Part shown: positions 38,893 through 47,538 of the stretch, piece after piece
How positions within the stretch are numbered: position 1 is the first letter of the stretch
Layout: each line of letters begins with the position of its first letter
DNA from: Amycolatopsis sp. WQ 127309
GTDB lineage: Bacteria; Actinomycetota; Actinomycetes; Mycobacteriales; Pseudonocardiaceae
Length of the DNA stretch: 64,000 nt
Reading direction: 5' to 3'
Assembly (NCBI RefSeq): GCF_023023025.1
Contig: NZ_CP095481.1
Span: 6,771,001-6,835,000 of the forward strand
Notes under the pieces: model-generated
Seen by the model: the letters and a program-made list of their open reading frames with translations, nothing else
What the model was told of the DNA's origin: nothing
The model's database searches: none
Program-made: the position numbers and the translations under genes

Positions 38893-39852
38893 TCACCCGG
38901 CGCGGATCACGCCCAGGCCCAGCGGGGTGATCTCGTGAATCTGCGACTTGCCCGCCCGGGTGCTGGTGATCAGCCCGCTCGCCCGCAGGACCGACGCGTG
39001 CTGGCTGGCCGTGGCCAGAGCGATGTCCGTCAGCTCCGCCAGCTCGCTCGTGTTGCAGCGGGTGATCGCCACCGTCATGAGGACGCGGGCGCGGGTCCGG
39101 CCGAGCAGCGCGGCCAGCGACGGGCCGGGCTCGGCGTCGCTGTCCAGGGTCGTGTGGCCGATCGAGTAGACGAGCGACGGCGGCAGCCCCGGGTCCTTGT
39201 ACGTCGTCGGCATGCCGTGGGCGAAGAACGTCGGGAGCAGCCGGAGGCCGCGGCCGGCCAGGTGGAGCGTCTGGTCGACCGGGAAGCGGACGCGGAGCAC
39301 CGGCGGGTTCCACGCGATGTCCGGGTGCAGCGTCGAGAGCAGCAGCTGAGGCCCGCCGCGATCAAGGCCGGACTGCAGCCGGCGGCGCTCGCGCGCGACG
39401 GTGCGGCGGACCGCCGGCCAGTCCGGGGCGAGGCACTGGCGGTAGTAGTCGTGCAGCGCCGTGCCCAGCCGGCGCAGCTCGCGCGGTTCGCCGTCACCGA
39501 GGCGGCGCAGCCACGGCGGGACGCGGGTCCCCTGCGCGGCGAGCTCGGCGACGTCGGCGGCCAGGACCCGTGGCGGGGTTTCGAGCATGGCGGCGATGCC
39601 GTCGCCGACCGTGCGGGCGCCGGGCGGGGTGAGGAAGTCCGGGCAGTAGCCGTACGGCGGCACGGCGGCCATGAGCAGCCGCCCGGACTCGGGGACCGCG
39701 GAGCGTGACCCCCGGCGCCACCGGCCGAAGAAGGGCTCACCCTCGGGTCGCCGGATCCGGTAGCTGCTCATCAGCAGCTCCCACATCGGGTCGGCGTCCT
39801 CGGCGATGGTCAGCTTCGCCAGGTCCGCGTCCGTGAAGTGAATTTCCAACAT
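38893..39852 (-). CDS. ArsR-type winged-helix transcriptional regulator
   Basis: A 319-residue protein with a C-terminal ArsR-like winged helix (ITRCNTSELAELTDIALATASQHASVLRASGLITSTRAGKSQIHEITPLG region) and a long N-terminal domain of the DUF5937 type found in actinobacterial regulators. ATG 39852 (MLEIHF) follows GGAAGGGGG. The upstream in-frame extension on this strand is Arg-rich noise. It is the first gene of a minus-strand set with the deacetylase and M20 peptidase, which it probably controls, though no operator was identified. The region between it and the divergent membrane protein at 40117 would hold its promoter. Confidence 0.8.
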   Translation of the reverse strand: MLEIHFTDADLAKLTIAEDADPMWELLMSSYRIRRPEGEPFFGRWRRGSRSAVPESGRLLMAAVPPYGYCPDFLTPPGARTVGDGIAAMLETPPRVLAADVAELAAQGTRVPPWLRRLGDGEPRELRRLGTALHDYYRQCLAPDWPAVRRTVARERRRLQSGLDRGGPQLLLSTLHPDIAWNPPVLRVRFPVDQTLHLAGRGLRLLPTFFAHGMPTTYKDPGLPPSLVYSIGHTTLDSDAEPGPSLAALLGRTRARVLMTVAITRCNTSELAELTDIALATASQHASVLRASGLITSTRAGKSQIHEITPLGLGVIRAG

Positions 39853-40010
39853 GCCGGGCGCACCCCCTTCCCGGCGAGAATAGCGCTGGTCGGACGCGGT
39901 TTCCGCCGGGGCGCCCGGCATTCCCGCCGGGCGACGTTTCGGCCGGGCGCGAAACGTTTTCGGGCCCGTTGACCCGCTCGCGCGGCGCTGGCAGGTTCTG
40001 CTCGACGGGA

Positions 40011-40047
40011 CGTGCCCGCAGCCGGCTGGGGGAGGGCTGCGGGCACG
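40011..40047 (+). promoter_or_regulatory. Stable hairpin in the 39853-40116 intergenic region
   Basis: A perfect 13-base inverted repeat (CGTGCCCGCAGCC and complement) with an 11-base loop sits in the 264-base gap between divergent genes, 70 bases before the membrane protein start. It may be a leader hairpin or a protein site; no other signal was recognised in this gap. Confidence 0.4.
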
Positions 40048-40116
40048 CCCGGTGACCAGGGGCCGGCGATGCTCGAACGGGCGGTGTCCGGATGCCTGCC
40101 GTGCGATCCTGGTCGC

Positions 40117-40710
40117 ATGGCGCAGCCCGGCGAACCCCCACCGGACGGCGAGGTCGATCCGGCGGCCCGCACCCAGATCCTGCTCGCCGAGTACAACGCG
40201 CTCCGGACCGAGACCGAGCGGCGCTCGACGATCCAGTGGAACGTGTTCGCCCTGCAGCTGGCGTCGGCGGGCGCGATCTCCAGCGTGGCGATCTCGTCCT
40301 CGACCTTCGCCCTGCTGCTGCTCGTCCCGTTCGCGTCGTACCTGCTCGGCAGCCGGTACATCCTGCACGACTTCCACATCAAGCTGATCCGCCGCTACGT
40401 TCGCGAGTCGCTGGCGCAGCGGCTCGGCGGGCAGGTCCGGTGGGAGTCGTGGCGGACGTCGGCGCTGGCCGCGCCCACGACCCGCGGCTGGTTCAGCGTC
40501 ACCGGCTGGAACTTCCTGCACCCGACCAGGCTGGCGTTCGAGGGGGTCGGTTTCCTCAGCCTGGCCGCCGGGCTGCTGTCCGCGGGCTACCACTGGTGGC
40601 GGACCTCGGCGCCGTGGCCGTTGACCGTCGGTTTCCTGCTGGGCTGGCTGCTCGGGCTCGCCGCCGTCCTGCTGCTCGGCCGGGCTTTCCGGCGCGCTTC
40701 GGACCTCTGA
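40117..40710 (+). CDS. Membrane protein with four predicted helices, unknown function
   Basis: A 197-residue protein with a charged N-terminus (QILLAEYNALRTETERRSTI), two membrane helices around residues 44-80, a basic cytosolic loop with IKLIRRYVRESLAQRL, and two more helices around 145-190 ending in an Arg-rich tail. The motif EYNALRTE(I/T)xxR before a helix pair is common in uncharacterised actinobacterial membrane proteins. ATG 40117 is chosen because upstream codons read as noise; the ribosome site is weak (CTGGTCGC before the start). Neighbours give no functional hint. Confidence 0.65.
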   Translation: MAQPGEPPPDGEVDPAARTQILLAEYNALRTETERRSTIQWNVFALQLASAGAISSVAISSSTFALLLLVPFASYLLGSRYILHDFHIKLIRRYVRESLAQRLGGQVRWESWRTSALAAPTTRGWFSVTGWNFLHPTRLAFEGVGFLSLAAGLLSAGYHWWRTSAPWPLTVGFLLGWLLGLAAVLLLGRAFRRASDL

Positions 40711-40789
40711 GCGGCCGACCTGAGCCGTCGCGCACGGTCTGCCGGGCCGGCGATGTTAACTTTGGGACAAGCCTGGAGGAAGGACAGCG

Positions 40790-41464
40790 ATGAGCGAACC
40801 CGGCCGGGTGGTGCCCGCGCGACGGCGGGGGCTGGCCGACGAGGTCGCCGACCGGATCCGGGACGCCATCTTCGACGGCGCCTACCCGCCCGGCAGCCAG
40901 CTGCGGGAGGTGGAGCTGTCCGCCGCGCTGGGCGTCAGCCGGGGGCCGGTGCGGGAGGCCCTCCTGCGGCTCGAACGAGAAGGCCTGGCGCGCAGCGAGT
41001 GGCACCGCGGCGCGACCGTGACGGCCCTGACCGAGCCCGACGTCGCCGAGCTCGACACGCTGCGGGCGGCCCTCGAGCAGCTCGCCGTCGCGCTGGTGAT
41101 CGAGCGCGCGCCGGCCGAGGGGCTGGCGGCGGTCGACACGGCCGTGGGGCGGATGGCGCGCGCCGCGGACGAGCACGAGATGGTCCGCTGCGACATCGCC
41201 TTCCACGACGCCGTGTACGCCGCCGCGGGGCACCGGCGCCTGCTCGAAGCGTGGGAGGCCATTCGCTCGCAGGTGCACCTGTTCCTGCTGACGCGCGTCG
41301 GCGTCGAGGCCGACGGTTACCTCGCGGCGATCCCGGAGGAGCACCGGCAGCTGGCCGCCGCGCTGCGCGCCGGTGACCGCGAGGCCGCGCTGGCGCTGTT
41401 CGCCGCCCACCGCCGGCACGCGTTCGACATCCTCACCGGCAAGGGCGGCTCAGCCGGCCGGTGA
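40790..41464 (+). CDS. GntR-family regulator, FadR/FCD subfamily
   Basis: A 224-residue transcription factor: GntR winged helix at residues 14-75 (YPPGSQLREVELSAALGVSRGPVREALLRLEREG) and an FCD ligand-binding domain at 85-210. The FCD metal-site residues are visible in CDIAFHDAVY, IPEEHRQL and AAHRRHAF. Such proteins sense small organic acids or related metabolites. It has a good ribosome site (GGAGGAAGG). Its 3' end overlaps the end of the convergent mftR gene by 15 bases. No target operon is obvious nearby; TTTGGGACAA before the gene is only faintly like a FadR-type site. Confidence 0.88.
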   Translation: MSEPGRVVPARRRGLADEVADRIRDAIFDGAYPPGSQLREVELSAALGVSRGPVREALLRLEREGLARSEWHRGATVTALTEPDVAELDTLRAALEQLAVALVIERAPAEGLAAVDTAVGRMARAADEHEMVRCDIAFHDAVYAAAGHRRLLEAWEAIRSQVHLFLLTRVGVEADGYLAAIPEEHRQLAAALRAGDREAALALFAAHRRHAFDILTGKGGSAGR

Positions 41465-42079
41465 CGGCTCGGCCGTGAGCGCCGCGTCCGCGAAGCCCGC
41501 GGTCAGGGCCCGGAGCGCCGCGTCCAGGTAGACCGTCAGGTCCGCGTCGGCCCGGGCCGACCAGCGTTCGTAGGCCGCGCGGCACGCCGCCAGCACCGCC
41601 CGGCCCACCGCCAGCGGGTACAGCGAGTCCGCGGGCTGGCCGGTCCGCGTGCCGACGTACGCGCTGACCGCGCGTTCCCAGGCGTCGTAGTGGATCGCCG
41701 CGCTCGCGGCCAGCTCGGGCACCGAGCTGAGCAGGCTCATCCGCTTGCGCAGCTCGGGGACGTCCTCGGCGCGGTAGTGGTTCGCGGCCAGCACGGCCGC
41801 GCGGACGGCGTCCATCACGGGCAGGCCGGCGGGCGCGTCGGCGAGCAGCTTCCGGATCGTCTCGACCTCGGTGTCGAACTCGTTCCACAGGACGTCCGAC
41901 TTGGCGTCGTAGTACCGGAAGAACGTCCGGCGGCTGACCCCGGCGGTCGCGGCGATCTCGTCGACCGTCGTCTCGTGGAAGCCCCGTTCGGTGAACAGCC
42001 GCAGGGCGATGACCTCCAGCTCACGGGCGCTGGTGCCCGGTGGGCGGCCGCGGCGGACAGCGGGGGGCGGTGCGGTCAT
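41450..42079 (-). CDS. mftR: Mycofactocin system TetR regulator MftR
   Basis: A 209-residue TetR-family repressor. The helix-turn-helix region contains TTVDEIAATAGVSRRTFFRYYDAKSDVLWNEFD, the MftR signature (RRTFFRYF-x-(S/T)K-x-DVLW). It is divergent from mftE with only 92 bases between them, as expected for the regulator of a mycofactocin gene set; MftR is reported to respond to acyl-CoA in mycobacteria. ATG 42079 is supported by GAAGGAACGG upstream; longer open frames in this direction run through the mft genes and are artefacts. Confidence 0.85.
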   Translation of the reverse strand: MTAPPPAVRRGRPPGTSARELEVIALRLFTERGFHETTVDEIAATAGVSRRTFFRYYDAKSDVLWNEFDTEVETIRKLLADAPAGLPVMDAVRAAVLAANHYRAEDVPELRKRMSLLSSVPELAASAAIHYDAWERAVSAYVGTRTGQPADSLYPLAVGRAVLAACRAAYERWSARADADLTVYLDAALRALTAGFADAALTAEPSPAG

Positions 42080-42171
42080 CCGGGTGCCGTTCCTTCGTGA
42101 GGCTTGTTTCTGACACTGGGTGACATTACTCTGCCTGATATTCGTCACAGGGTGCCGAAAAGAGGTCGACC
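42080..42171. promoter_or_regulatory. Divergent mftR-mftE control region
   Basis: The 92-base gap is AT-richer than its surroundings and contains GTGAC (42120) and GTCAC (42144) as an inverted pair separated by 19 bases, plus TGACA repeated at 42111 and 42121. It must hold both promoters and the MftR operator; the exact site is a guess. Confidence 0.45.
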
Positions 42172-42861
42172 ATGCGGCTCGCGGAACTGTCCTGGCCGGA
42201 CGTCGCCGAGCGCGCGGCGGCCGGGGCGATCCTGGCCGTGCCGGTCGGCGCGACCGAGCAGCACGGCCCGCACCTGCCGCTGACCACCGACACCGACATC
42301 GCCCAGGCCCTGTGCGACGGGCTCGCGGCCGCACGCCCGGACGTCCTGGTGGCCCCGGCGGTCGCGTACGGCTCGAGCGGCGAGCACGCGGGCTTCGCCG
42401 GGACGCTGTCGATCGGCCAGGAGGCGACCGAGCTGCTGCTGGCCGAGCTGGGCCGCTCGGCGGCCGGGACGTTCGGCCGGCTGCTGTTCGTCTCCGCCCA
42501 CGGCGGCAACGCGGGCCCGGTCGCCCGGGCCGTCGCCCGCCTGCGGGCGGAGTCGCGCGACGTCGAGGTCTTCCAGCCGCGCTGGCCCGGCGATCCGCAC
42601 GCCGGCCGCCCGGAAACGGCGCTGCAGCTGGCCTTGCGGCCGAGTGGGGTCCGGATGAACCGCGCGGTCGCGGGGGACACGCGGCCGCTGGGAGAGGTGC
42701 TGCCGCTGCTGCGCGAAGGCGGCGTCCGCGCGGTGACGGCGACCGGGGTACTGGGCGACCCGACCTCGGCGACGGCGGAAGAGGGCCGGGAGCTGCTGGC
42801 GCTCTTGACCGGAGCATTGGTGTCCCATGTGGACGCTTGGCATCCGGCGGTGTTCGCATGA
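42172..42861 (+). CDS. mftE: Mycofactocin peptidase MftE (creatininase family)
   Basis: MftE is the creatininase-fold metallopeptidase that cuts the modified MftA precursor to release the AHDP intermediate of the redox cofactor mycofactocin. The 229-residue protein has the metal ligands in GATEQHGPHLPLTTDTD, the conserved YGSSGEHAGFAGTLSIG and the SAHGGNAG motif. Its ribosome site is AAAAGAGG. It opens the plus-strand mft set, which is unusual because mftA-mftB-mftC normally precede mftD and mftE. An SDR gene follows after 61 bases. Confidence 0.9.
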   Translation: MRLAELSWPDVAERAAAGAILAVPVGATEQHGPHLPLTTDTDIAQALCDGLAAARPDVLVAPAVAYGSSGEHAGFAGTLSIGQEATELLLAELGRSAAGTFGRLLFVSAHGGNAGPVARAVARLRAESRDVEVFQPRWPGDPHAGRPETALQLALRPSGVRMNRAVAGDTRPLGEVLPLLREGGVRAVTATGVLGDPTSATAEEGRELLALLTGALVSHVDAWHPAVFA

Positions 42862-42922
42862 CGGCGCCTGCATGCGGCGCTGGTGTCCCCTGTGGACACC
42901 CGACCCGAGGCGCGGTGGCGGC

Positions 42923-43708
42923 ATGACCCCGCGCACTGCCCTCGTCACCGGCGCGGCGCGCGGGATCGGCGCCGCGACCGTCCTTCGGCTGGCCGAACAG
43001 GGTTACGCCGTCCTCGCCGTCGACGTCACCGTCGACGATCCGGCTCTTCCTTACCCCATGGGCACCGCGGCCGAGCTGGCCGCCGTCGTCGCGAAGGCGG
43101 GGGACAACGCCACGGCCTTCGTCGCCGACGTCCGCGACCCCGGCGCCCTGGCCGCCGCCGTGGCCGAGGCCGAACGCCGCTGGGGCGGGCTCGACGTCGC
43201 GATCGCCGCCGCGGGCGTGATCGCCGGGGGCGTGCCGCTCTGGGAAGTCCCGGAGGCACGGGAAAAGGCCGTCCTCGAGGTCAACCTGAACGGCGTCATC
43301 CACCTGGCCCGGGCCGCCGTGCCCGCGCTGCTGCGCCGGCCCGAACCGCGCGCCGGCCGCTTTCTCGCCGTCGCCTCGGCCGCCGCGACCCGCGGCCTGC
43401 CGATGCTCGCGGCCTACTGCGCCGCGAAGGCCGGCGTCGCCGGGCTGATCCGCGCGCTCGGTGCCGAGCTGGGCCGCACCGGCGTCACCGCCAACGCCGT
43501 CAGCCCCGGCTCGACCGACACCCCGATCCTCGCTGAGAGCGCCCGGCTCTACGACCTGCCCGAGGCGGCCGCGTTCGCCGATCAGCAGCCCGCCGGCCGG
43601 CTCCTCGACCCGGCGGAAGTCGCCGCCGTGCTGGCGTTCCTCGCCGGGCCGGACAGCGGCGCGATGACCGGCGCGGTCGTGCCGGTGGACGGAGGCCTGG
43701 CCTTGTGA
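42923..43708 (+). CDS. Mycofactocin-associated short-chain dehydrogenase
   Basis: A 261-residue Rossmann-fold SDR with the nucleotide motif TGAARGIG, catalytic Ser in ASAAATRG, YCAAK (Tyr/Lys) and a C-terminal VPVDGGLAL. An insertion around VTVDDPALPYPMGTAAELAAVVAKAGDNATAF, between strand two and helix three, is typical of the mycofactocin-dependent SDR subfamily whose bound NAD is thought to be recycled by mycofactocin. It starts at ATG 42923 with a weak purine-rich site and overlaps mftF as GTGA. The oxidised alcohol is unknown. Confidence 0.87.
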   Translation: MTPRTALVTGAARGIGAATVLRLAEQGYAVLAVDVTVDDPALPYPMGTAAELAAVVAKAGDNATAFVADVRDPGALAAAVAEAERRWGGLDVAIAAAGVIAGGVPLWEVPEAREKAVLEVNLNGVIHLARAAVPALLRRPEPRAGRFLAVASAAATRGLPMLAAYCAAKAGVAGLIRALGAELGRTGVTANAVSPGSTDTPILAESARLYDLPEAAAFADQQPAGRLLDPAEVAAVLAFLAGPDSGAMTGAVVPVDGGLAL

Positions 43709-45135
43709 CGCCCTTGCCGCCCGGGTTCCGCATCGCGCTGGACCCGGACACCCGCGAACTCGCCGACGGCCTCTGGTTCGGCGGCTCCCCGGCCCGCGTG
43801 CTGCGGCTGACCGGGGCCGGACGCAGAGCGTGGCAGGACCTCGGCGACGGCCCGGTCACCACCGCCGCCACCGGCACGCTCGCCCGCCGCCTCACCGACG
43901 CCGGTCTCGCCCATCCCGTGCCGCCGGCGCCCGGCGCACCCGCGGACGTCACCGTCGTCGTCCCGGTCCGCGACCGCGCCGAGCTGCTCGGCCGCTGCCT
44001 GGCCGAGCTCGACCGGAAGCACCCCGTGCTCGTCGTCGACGACGGCTCCGACGACCCCGCCGCCGTCGCGGCCGTGGCCGCCGCGCACGGCGCGAAGCTC
44101 GTGCGCCGGGACGTCAACGGCGGCCCGGGCGCCGCGCGCAACACCGCGCTGGACCACGTCGGCACCGAGCTGATCGCCTTCCTGGACAGCGACTGCGTCC
44201 CGGCCGACGGCTGGGCCGACCGCCTCGCGACCCACTTCGCCGATCCGCTGCTCGCCGCCGTCGCCCCCCGCGTCCGCGCACTGGCCCTCGACAGCTGGGC
44301 CGGCCGCTACACCCGCGCCGCGGGCAGCCTCGACCTCGGCGACCGGCCCGCGCGGGTCGCGCCGGGCACGCGGGTGTCGTACGTGCCGACCGCCGCGCTC
44401 GTGGTCCGCCGCAGCGCGCTGACGTCGGTCGCGGTCGACGGCGCGGTGTTCGACCCGGCGTTGCGTGTCGGCGAGGACGTCGACCTCGTCTGGCGCCTGC
44501 ACGAGGCCGGCTTCCGCGTCCGCTACGCCCCGGACGTCGCCGTCGACCACCACGAACCGGAGACCTGGCGCGACCTGCTGGGCCGCCGGGCGCGCTACGG
44601 CACGTCCGCCGCACCGCTCGCGCTGCGGCACCCGAAAGCGCTGGCGCCCTTGGCTTTGCACCCCTGGCCCGCGCTGACCGTCGGTGCGCTGCTGGCCCGC
44701 CGGCCGGCGCTCGCCGCGCTCGCGTTCGGCGGCTCGGTGGGCAGCACGGTCCGCCTCCTGCGCGCCCACGACGTCCCGGACGCCGGGGTCGTGCGCGCGA
44801 TGGCCACCGCCGTCCGGCAGACCTGGCTCGGGTGCGGCCGCTACGGCACCCAGTTCGCGGCCCCACTCCTCGCCGCGCTGCTGGTCCCCGGCGGGCGGCG
44901 GCGCTGGAGCCGCCGCGCCGCCGTCGCTTCGCTGCTGCTGGGCCCCCCGCTGACCGCGTGGGCGCAGCGGCGGCCGGAGCTCGATCCCGTCCGCTACACC
45001 GCGGCCGCGATCGCCGACGACATCGCGTACGGCGCCGGCGTCTGGGCCGGCTGCCTGGCGCAGCGCACCACGGTGCCGGTCCGCCCGGCCGTCGTGCGGC
45101 GCCCGCTCGAGATCGACCCGAAGGGAACACGATGA
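43705..45135 (+). CDS. mftF: Mycofactocin glycosyltransferase MftF
   Basis: MftF decorates (pre)mycofactocin with beta-1,4-linked glucose units. The 476-residue protein has an N-terminal domain (FRIALDPDTRELADGLWFGGSPARVLRL) characteristic of MftF, a family 2 glycosyltransferase domain with VTVVVPVRDRAELL, VVDDGSDD, PGAARNTAL and AFLDSDC (metal-binding DxD), VGEDVDLVWRLHEAG, and a C-terminal part with possible membrane-associated hydrophobic stretches. It begins at GTG 43705 inside the SDR stop and ends in an ATGA overlap with mftD, so SDR, mftF and mftD are coupled. Confidence 0.92.
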   Translation: MTPLPPGFRIALDPDTRELADGLWFGGSPARVLRLTGAGRRAWQDLGDGPVTTAATGTLARRLTDAGLAHPVPPAPGAPADVTVVVPVRDRAELLGRCLAELDRKHPVLVVDDGSDDPAAVAAVAAAHGAKLVRRDVNGGPGAARNTALDHVGTELIAFLDSDCVPADGWADRLATHFADPLLAAVAPRVRALALDSWAGRYTRAAGSLDLGDRPARVAPGTRVSYVPTAALVVRRSALTSVAVDGAVFDPALRVGEDVDLVWRLHEAGFRVRYAPDVAVDHHEPETWRDLLGRRARYGTSAAPLALRHPKALAPLALHPWPALTVGALLARRPALAALAFGGSVGSTVRLLRAHDVPDAGVVRAMATAVRQTWLGCGRYGTQFAAPLLAALLVPGGRRRWSRRAAVASLLLGPPLTAWAQRRPELDPVRYTAAAIADDIAYGAGVWAGCLAQRTTVPVRPAVVRRPLEIDPKGTR

Positions 45136-46307
45136 CCTGGTTCGAGTCCGTCGCCGAAGCCCAGCGACGCGCGAAGAAGCGTCTCCCCGGTTCCGTCTAC
45201 TCCGCCTTGATCGCCGGTTCCGAACGAGGCCTGACCCTCAAAGACAACCTCGGCGCGTTCGACGAGCTGCGGTTCGCGCCGCGCACCGCCGGGCACTTCG
45301 GCGAGCGCGACCTGAGCACGCACGTGCTCGGCCGCGACGTCGCGCTGCCGGTGCTGATCTCCCCGACCGGGGTGCAGGCGGTGCACCCGGACGGCGAGGT
45401 GGCCGTGGCCCGCGCCGCCGCCGCGCGCGGGACGTCCATCGGGCTCAGCTCGTTCGGCAGCAAGCCGATCGAGGAAGTCGTCGCGGCCAACCCGAACACC
45501 TACTTCCAGGTTTACTGGACCGGCACCCGCGAGGACATCCGCCGCCGTCTCGAGCGCGCCCGCGCGGCCGGGGCCGTCGGCATCATCCTGACCCTGGACT
45601 GGTCGTTCTCGCACAGCCGCGACTGGGGCAGCCCGCACATCCCGGAACGGCTCACCGTCCGCGAGCTGCTGCGCTTCGCGCCGGAGGGCCTGACGCACCC
45701 GCGCTGGCTGCTCGGCTACGTGCGCACCCGCGCACTGCCGGACCTCGGCGTGCCGAACATGGCCCAGCCGGGCGAGCCGTCGCCGACGTTCTTCGGCGCG
45801 TACGGCCAGTGGATGCAGACGCCGCCGCCGTCGTGGGAGGACGTCGCCTGGCTGCGCTCGCAGTGGGACGGCCCGTTCCTGCTCAAGGGCGTCATCCGGG
45901 TCGACGAGGCCCGCCGCGCGGTGGACGCGGGCGTCAGCGCGATCTCGGTGTCCAACCACGGCGGCAACAACCTCGACGGCACCCCGGCGACGATCCGCGC
46001 GCTCCCGGCGATCGCCGAGGCGGTCGGCGACCGGGTGGAAATCCTGCTGGACGGCGGAATCCGCCGCGGCAGCGACGTCGTGAAGGCCCTGGCCCTCGGC
46101 GCTCGCGCGGTGCTGATCGGCCGCGCGTACCTGTGGGGCCTGGCCGCGGACGGCCAGGCGGGCGTCGAGAACGTCCTCGACGTGCTTCGGGGCGGCATCG
46201 ACTCGACGCTGCTGGCGCTGGGCAAGCGGAGCGTGCACGACCTCACCCGGTCGGACGTGCTGGTGCCCACGGGGTTCGAGGCCGATCTCGGCGTCGCCGT
46301 CGGCTGA
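45132..46307 (+). CDS. mftD: Pre-mycofactocin synthase MftD
   Basis: MftD is an FMN enzyme of the alpha-hydroxyacid oxidase family that oxidatively deaminates AHDP to pre-mycofactocin. The 391-residue protein shows ISPTGVQAVHPDGEVAVARAA, the FMN motif SVSNHGGNNLDGTPA and the phosphate-binding end LLDGGIRRGSDVVKALALGA, with RAYLWGLAADGQAG after it. The ribosome site AAGGGAA precedes ATG 45132. Its stop codon touches the stop of the convergent DUF2235 gene (TGATCA at 46305-46310) with no space for a terminator. Confidence 0.93.
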   Translation: MTWFESVAEAQRRAKKRLPGSVYSALIAGSERGLTLKDNLGAFDELRFAPRTAGHFGERDLSTHVLGRDVALPVLISPTGVQAVHPDGEVAVARAAAARGTSIGLSSFGSKPIEEVVAANPNTYFQVYWTGTREDIRRRLERARAAGAVGIILTLDWSFSHSRDWGSPHIPERLTVRELLRFAPEGLTHPRWLLGYVRTRALPDLGVPNMAQPGEPSPTFFGAYGQWMQTPPPSWEDVAWLRSQWDGPFLLKGVIRVDEARRAVDAGVSAISVSNHGGNNLDGTPATIRALPAIAEAVGDRVEILLDGGIRRGSDVVKALALGARAVLIGRAYLWGLAADGQAGVENVLDVLRGGIDSTLLALGKRSVHDLTRSDVLVPTGFEADLGVAVG

Positions 46308-47384
46308 TCACCCGACGTCGGTCTCGGGGACGACCTCGGCGAGTTCGTCGAACCCGGGCGGGCAGTACCCGGCGCCGGCGTCGCGCCGCCGCCGGGTCGC
46401 GCTCGACGCGACGGACATGGCGACGGCTTCGCGGAGGTCGAGGCGAAACCGCGCCAGGGGGCGCTGCAGGCGGTAGATCCCCTTGCGCGACTCGTGGATC
46501 TCGCCGAGGGGGTTCGCGTGCACCACGGGGAGGTTCTCGACGCCCCACCCGGCTTCGGTCGTGAACGCGCCGTTCCGCAGGCCCAGGCCGTGCTCCGCCG
46601 CGCGGCCCGCCAGCCAGAGGAGGGCGACGTCCGCCAGGGACGAGTCCGGGTAACCGCCGCCGACGTCGCTGTGCACCCCGGAGAACCAGACCTGCTCGAC
46701 CACCTGGTCGCCGGCGTCGTCGTGCCGCGTCCACAGGGCCGGCCGGAAGGCCTTGCGCCGCTCGTCGATCGCGACGGCGTGCATCGCGACGTCGACGCGG
46801 CTGCTCAGCTCGGTGTCGTGGAAGGCGAACCGCCGGTTGATCCGGTCCATCAGGAACTTCGGCCCGAGCGTGGGGATCCCGAGCGCGCCCACCGTGTCCC
46901 AGACGCCGATGAACCGGATCCGGGTGTCTTCGTGGCTGTAGGACCGCCGGAACAGCTCCGACTCGATGTCCCGCGGCTTGATCGACCGCGCGCGGTACAG
47001 CGCGTACGCGTCGTCGAGCCGCTCGACGGCCGCCGGCTTGAGGACGCCGGCGTTCCGGATCAGCCCGGCGACGCTGCGCGCGGTGTAGGCGCCGCGGCTG
47101 AAGCCGAACAGGAAGATCTCGTCGTCCGGCTCGTAGTTCTCCACGACGAACCGGTACGCGCGGAGCACGTCGTGGGCCACGCCGACCCCGAACGCGCCGC
47201 CGCGCAGCCGCGCCCGGCCGTAGGACCCGACACCGCGGTGGTAGTACAGGCGCTGGGGGACGCCGTCGGCCTCGCCGGCGACGGCCAAGGCCAGCTTCGT
47301 GACGTTCGTGGGGGTCGGCGTTCCGCCGGAAGTCTGGTCCGGCGTGTTCCACGTGCCGTCGCAGCAGATCACGAGACGTTTCAT
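46308..47384 (-). CDS. DUF2235 alpha/beta hydrolase, Tle1-like
   Basis: A 358-residue protein of the DUF2235 (T6SS phospholipase-like) family: RLVICCDGTWNTPDQ at the N-terminus, nucleophile elbow FGFSRGAYTARSVAGLI (GxSxG), IGVWDTVGALG, and SGVHSDVGGGYPDSSLADVALLWLA carrying the catalytic Asp/His region. In Gram-negative bacteria such proteins are secreted lipases; in actinomycetes their role is unclear and no secretion signal is seen. ATG 47384 is chosen because GGAGAGGGG precedes it; a longer frame begins at 47411. No partner gene is adjacent. Confidence 0.88.
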   Translation of the reverse strand: MKRLVICCDGTWNTPDQTSGGTPTPTNVTKLALAVAGEADGVPQRLYYHRGVGSYGRARLRGGAFGVGVAHDVLRAYRFVVENYEPDDEIFLFGFSRGAYTARSVAGLIRNAGVLKPAAVERLDDAYALYRARSIKPRDIESELFRRSYSHEDTRIRFIGVWDTVGALGIPTLGPKFLMDRINRRFAFHDTELSSRVDVAMHAVAIDERRKAFRPALWTRHDDAGDQVVEQVWFSGVHSDVGGGYPDSSLADVALLWLAGRAAEHGLGLRNGAFTTEAGWGVENLPVVHANPLGEIHESRKGIYRLQRPLARFRLDLREAVAMSVASSATRRRRDAGAGYCPPGFDELAEVVPETDVG

Positions 47385-47538
47385 GGCACCCCTCTCCGGA
47401 GCTTCCCCCAACGGGTCGCAGGAGCGAAGGCCGGGTTACGCGGAATCGGACACCTCACCCGGATGGCGTAGCCGCGGCCGGCCGTTCCCGACGTCCGGGT
47501 CTGGACCACCGGCCCCCGGGACTGGTAATCCTTCGCGG

